Source of the DNA: Bacteroidales bacterium
Lineage (GTDB): Bacteria; Bacteroidota; Bacteroidia; Bacteroidales; UBA932
Direction: 5' to 3'
Assembly (NCBI GenBank): GCA_016288775.1
Contig: JAEELG010000115.1
Location: 1 to 49,520 of the forward strand
Length of the DNA stretch: 49,520 nucleotides
Below are positions 46,156-49,520 of this stretch, one piece after another. The position numbers were made by a program, and so were the translations under genes. How positions within the stretch are numbered: position 1 is the stretch's first letter; the number at the start of each line of letters is the position of its first letter. Below the pieces are notes generated by a model that was not told the origin of the DNA, searched no databases, and saw nothing but the letters and a program-made list of their open reading frames with translations.

Positions 46156-48230
46156 TAGAAGAGGCCCGCAAGATAGCACTCGCTGCACTGGAGGGAGAGA
46201 CCCGTTATGACGGTTCCCCCTTTATCTCGCATGCCGACGGGGTGGCAGATATCGTAACGCGCGAAATCGGCCTGCCGGAGACTTGCGCCGCGGCGGTGTA
46301 TCTGCACGAAGCCACCCGCACCCACAAGGATGTGGATATCAGCGCATTCCCGCAGGAAGTGCTGATGATGGTCGACGGGCTCAACAAGATTTCCACCATC
46401 AAGCCCAAGGATACGAGCCTTGAGGCTGAAAAGTACAAGAAACTGATAGTCAGCTTCTGCACCGACCCACGCGTGAGCGTGATCAAGATCGCCGACCGCC
46501 TCGAGGTGATGCGCCATCTGGACATGTTCCCCAAGATGTCCCGCGACCAGAAGCTGCTGGAAACAATGATGCTCTACATGCCGCTGGCCCACCAGCTCGG
46601 CCTGTACAACATCAACAGCGAACTCGGCAACATTTATTTCAGCCACGCAGAGCCTGAGCAGTACCGGGCCATCACCAACAAACTCAGGGCTACCGAGAAA
46701 GACCGCGACCGCATAATGCAGGAGTTCATCGAGCCCCTCAAGAAGAAGCTCTCCGACGCCGGCATCAGCTACAAGCTGAAGGTGCGCACCAAGAGCGCAT
46801 GGTCGATATGGCGCAAGATGCAGGTGCAGAATGTGCCGTTCGAGGGTGTGTACGACGTGTTCGCTATCCGCTTCATCATCGACTGCGAGCCCGACCCCGT
46901 GCTCGAGAAGGACCTGTGCTGGAAGGTTTACTCCTACGTTACCGAGGAATACGAGGCCGACACCAAACGCCTCCGCGACTGGATTACCACGCCACGCCCG
47001 AGCGGATACGAGTCCCTGCATATCACGGTCAAGAACAAGCGCGGCAGCTATCTGGAGGTGCAGATCCGCACCGTCCGGATGGATGAAGAGGCCGAAAACG
47101 GTCACGCCGCCCACTGGGCATACAAGGGCATCAAGCACGAAGCGTCCACCGACCGCTGGCTGCAGAGCGTGCGCGACGCCCTCGAGCACCCCTTCGACGC
47201 CAAGCCGGAGGACCTCCCCGCACCCCCCAGCAAGGAGATATTCGTTTTCACCCCCACCGGCGAGCTTCGCATGCTTGCGGCAGGTGCCTCGGTGCTGGAC
47301 TTTGCATTCAACATCCATTCAGGCCTGGGCGCACGGTGCATAGGCGGCCGCGTCAACGGCAAGGCCGTGCAGATCAAGGAAAAGCTCAAGACCGGCGACA
47401 CGGTGGAGATCATCACCCGCAAGGACCAGAAGCCCAGCCGCGACTGGCTGAACTGGGTGGTGTCGTCAAAGGCGCGCAGCAAGATCAAGCTCGAGCTCGA
47501 CGCCGAGGAGCGCAAAAAGGCCACAGAGGGGCGCGAGCTGCTTGAACGCCGCCTCAAGAACTGGAAGCTGGAGTTCCCCGACGGCATGCAGACCGAGTAC
47601 ATGAAGGCCCACAAATACAGCTCAGTACTCTCCTTCATGGCGGCCATCGCCAACGGCGAAATCGACGTCAACGACATAAAGGCCTACATTCTCGAAAAGG
47701 CCGGCGGGACCAGGGAGGATGTGCCGCAGGACCACGCAATCAAGGAAAGGCACCTTCAGTACGAAGGCAACGGCGAGGACATCCTGGTGCTCAACGCAAA
47801 GAACGTCAAGGGCCTGGACTACAAGATGGCGGCATGCTGCAACCCGGTCTTCGGCGACGACGTGTTCGGATTCGTCACCCGCAGCGCCGGCATCAAGATA
47901 CACCGTATCTCCTGCCCCAACGCGGCACGCCTCATCGAGAAGTACCCGTACCGCATCCAGAAGGTGATATGGCAGGACAGCGCATCCGGAGGCAATTTCC
48001 AGGTGTGCCTCAACATCACCACTGAAATGGAGCATTCGGTACTGACGTCTATCATGAACGTGGTGGGCCAGTTCCGGGCCTCCATACGTTCGTTCACCGT
48101 AAACGAGAACCACAGGGCGGGAACAAACGAGATTTCAATGCGCATCCTTGTACCTTCTTCGCTGGAACTGGACAAGGTGATCTCCCAGGTCGGGGCGCTG
48201 AAGCAAGTGATAAAGGTTAAGAGACAGTAA
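46152..48230 (+). CDS. RelA/SpoT homologue, (p)ppGpp synthetase with degenerate hydrolase domain
   Basis: 692 residues with a GTG start. The HD domain region (about 15-150) keeps His27 in FISH but reads LHEATRTH where hydrolases have LHDxxEDT, and DRLEVMRHL where the family has DRLHNMR, so the metal and catalytic residues are lost. The synthetase domain is intact (TKSAWSIWRKM, YDVFAIRFII, RLRDWITTPRPSGYESLH, EVQIRT, AAHWAYK). A TGS domain (KEIFVFTPTGELRML), the zinc-finger Cys pair (AACCNPVFGDDVFGF) and a C-terminal ACT domain follow. It should make the alarmone in response to stalled ribosomes; hydrolysis must come from another protein. Confidence 0.93.
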   Translation: MIEEARKIALAALEGETRYDGSPFISHADGVADIVTREIGLPETCAAAVYLHEATRTHKDVDISAFPQEVLMMVDGLNKISTIKPKDTSLEAEKYKKLIVSFCTDPRVSVIKIADRLEVMRHLDMFPKMSRDQKLLETMMLYMPLAHQLGLYNINSELGNIYFSHAEPEQYRAITNKLRATEKDRDRIMQEFIEPLKKKLSDAGISYKLKVRTKSAWSIWRKMQVQNVPFEGVYDVFAIRFIIDCEPDPVLEKDLCWKVYSYVTEEYEADTKRLRDWITTPRPSGYESLHITVKNKRGSYLEVQIRTVRMDEEAENGHAAHWAYKGIKHEASTDRWLQSVRDALEHPFDAKPEDLPAPPSKEIFVFTPTGELRMLAAGASVLDFAFNIHSGLGARCIGGRVNGKAVQIKEKLKTGDTVEIITRKDQKPSRDWLNWVVSSKARSKIKLELDAEERKKATEGRELLERRLKNWKLEFPDGMQTEYMKAHKYSSVLSFMAAIANGEIDVNDIKAYILEKAGGTREDVPQDHAIKERHLQYEGNGEDILVLNAKNVKGLDYKMAACCNPVFGDDVFGFVTRSAGIKIHRISCPNAARLIEKYPYRIQKVIWQDSASGGNFQVCLNITTEMEHSVLTSIMNVVGQFRASIRSFTVNENHRAGTNEISMRILVPSSLELDKVISQVGALKQVIKVKRQ

Positions 48231-48243
48231 GACAGATTGACTA

Positions 48244-49520
48244 TGGCAGAGCAAATCAAATACACCGACGACAACATCATCACCCTCGAAGGAGTCGAGC
48301 ATATCCGAATGCGTCCCGGCATGTATATCGGGCGCCTCGGAAACGGCAACAACCAGGGAGACGGCATCTATGTGCTGCTGAAGGAGGTCGTCGACAACTC
48401 CATCGACGAGTACGCGATGGGCTTCGGAAAGCAGATCCAGATAAACATCGAGAACAACGAAGTGACCGTGCGCGACTATGGGCGCGGCATCCCCCTGGAC
48501 TCGGTGGTTAAGGCGGTAAGCATCCTGAACACCGGAGGCAAGTTCGACGACAAGGCCTTCAAGAAGTCGGTGGGCCTGAACGGCGTAGGCACCAAGGCCG
48601 TGAATGCCCTGAGCGAGCGGTTCTACGTCTGCTCCTACCGCGACGGAGAAAGCTCCTGGGCGAGTTTCGAGCGCGGCGAACTGAAGGACAGCGGAAAGGA
48701 GCCCACCAAGGAGAAGAACGGCACGCTGGTGCGCTTCTTCCCCGACACCATGATGTTCGGCGACTTCCATTACAACATGGACTACGTCGAGACCATGGTG
48801 AAGAACTATTCGTATCTGAAACGCGGCCTCACCCTTACCCTGAACGGCGTTTCATACAAATCGGAGAACGGCTTGCTCGACCTGGTGAACGAGAACCTCA
48901 GCGAGGATCCCCTCTACCCGCCCATCCACCTCGAAGGCGAGGACATTGAAATAGTGCTCAGCCACGGCAACGCCTACGGAGAGAACATCTCTTCCTTCGT
49001 GAACGGCCAGAACACGCGCGACGGCGGCACCCATCTGGCGGCCTACCGTGAGGCTATCGCCAAGACCTTCAAGGAGTTCTTCAAGAAGAACTACGAGCCT
49101 GCCGACTGTCGCCAGGGCATCGTGGGAGCCATCAGCATACAGATCCAGGAGCCCAACTTCGAAGGCCAGACAAAGACCAAGCTCGGCTCAAACTACATGT
49201 GGGAGAAGCAGGTGCGCGACGACAAGGGCGCCCTCCACACCGACATCGGCCCCACCATCCGCAGCTTCGTTAACGACTTCGTGTCCAAGAACCTCGACAA
49301 CTACCTGCGCATCCACAAGGAGCTGGTGCCCATAATAGAAGACAAGATAAAGGCTTCCCAGCAGGAGCGCGAGGAGATTTCCGGAATCCAGAAGAAGACC
49401 CGCGAGCGCAACAAGAAGACCAACGTCTACAACCGCAAGCTGCGCGACTGCCGCTTCCATTTCAGCGACAAGGTGACCGAAAAGACGCAGGAGAATATCG
49501 AGAAATCCAGCATCTTCATC
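48244..49520 (+). CDS. parE: DNA topoisomerase IV subunit B (partial)
   Basis: 425 residues from MAEQIKYTDDNIITLEG before the window ends. The GHKL ATPase motifs are present: EVVDNSIDEYAMG, the RDYGRGIPLD loop, TGGKFDDKAFKKSVGLNGVGTKAVNALS. The transducer domain follows (QTKTKLGS). The last visible residues (KSSIFI) directly precede the TOPRIM motif expected outside the window. It is a type IIA subunit; the Bacteroidota ParE-type spacing favours parE over gyrB. It starts 13 bases after the RelA/SpoT stop. Confidence 0.9.

Overview
The window reads as chromosome from a GC-rich member of the Bacteroidales (phylum Bacteroidota). Supporting signs are a SusC/SusD pair, TAnnTTTG-type -7 promoter boxes, BlaI/BlaR1-TonB and PUR-family genes, the nusB-yajC-ybbR-coaE-DUF5606 gene order typical of the phylum, and a Tgt lacking the usual zinc cysteines. 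Genus is not determined; a gut or rumen lineage such as Rikenellaceae or Cryptobacteroides-like bacteria is only a guess. Coding density is very high. Most same-strand neighbours overlap by 1-22 bases, and convergent genes meet with 0-3 bases between stop codons. I see no tRNA, rRNA, IS element, prophage or CRISPR array.

Layout: 1-525 end of a membrane protein (DUF5692-like); 533-1657 exported metallophosphoesterase. 1654-6525 (minus): obg, PAP2 phosphatase, a DUF362-ferredoxin protein and prolyl oligopeptidase. 6673-8237: a putative lipoprotein with two hydrophobic N-terminal segments, translationally coupled to a radical SAM/SPASM enzyme. 8380-14060: a BlaI-type repressor, a BlaR1-type protease fused to a TonB C-terminal domain, a TPR protein and a large outer-membrane barrel. 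A decayed SPASM fragment homologous to the upstream radical SAM gene follows at 14173-14373, so the four-gene block lies between two homologous SPASM tails. 14376-17893 (minus): nucleoside permease, dut, murF, luxS. 17972-20199: tgt and an LptF/G permease. 20203-25481 (minus): an outer-membrane barrel plus potABCD polyamine transport genes. 25608-25917: RNase P RNA. 25945-34999: glpA, an internally shortened glpB, glpC, then susC/susD with a terminator and a small secreted protein. 35722-40193 (minus): nusB, yajC, ybbR, coaE, DUF5606, rimO. 40300-42735: PUR protein, MTA/SAH/5'-deoxyadenosine-type deaminase, purine nucleoside phosphorylase. 42736-44910 (minus): uvrB. 44953 to end: CofE-like ligase, a RelA/SpoT protein with a ruined hydrolase site, and the start of parE.

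Themes: one is handling of adenosyl by-products and nucleosides (LuxS, deaminase, PNP, nucleoside permease, dUTPase) in a neighbourhood with two radical SAM enzymes. Another is envelope uptake (SusCD, TonB-linked signalling operon, Pot system with its own porin-like barrel). The most unusual part is 6.6-14.4 kb: a radical SAM enzyme with a candidate exported substrate, a very strong hairpin across its stop codon, a protease-controlled TonB operon with a candidate operator, and a second truncated SPASM tail.
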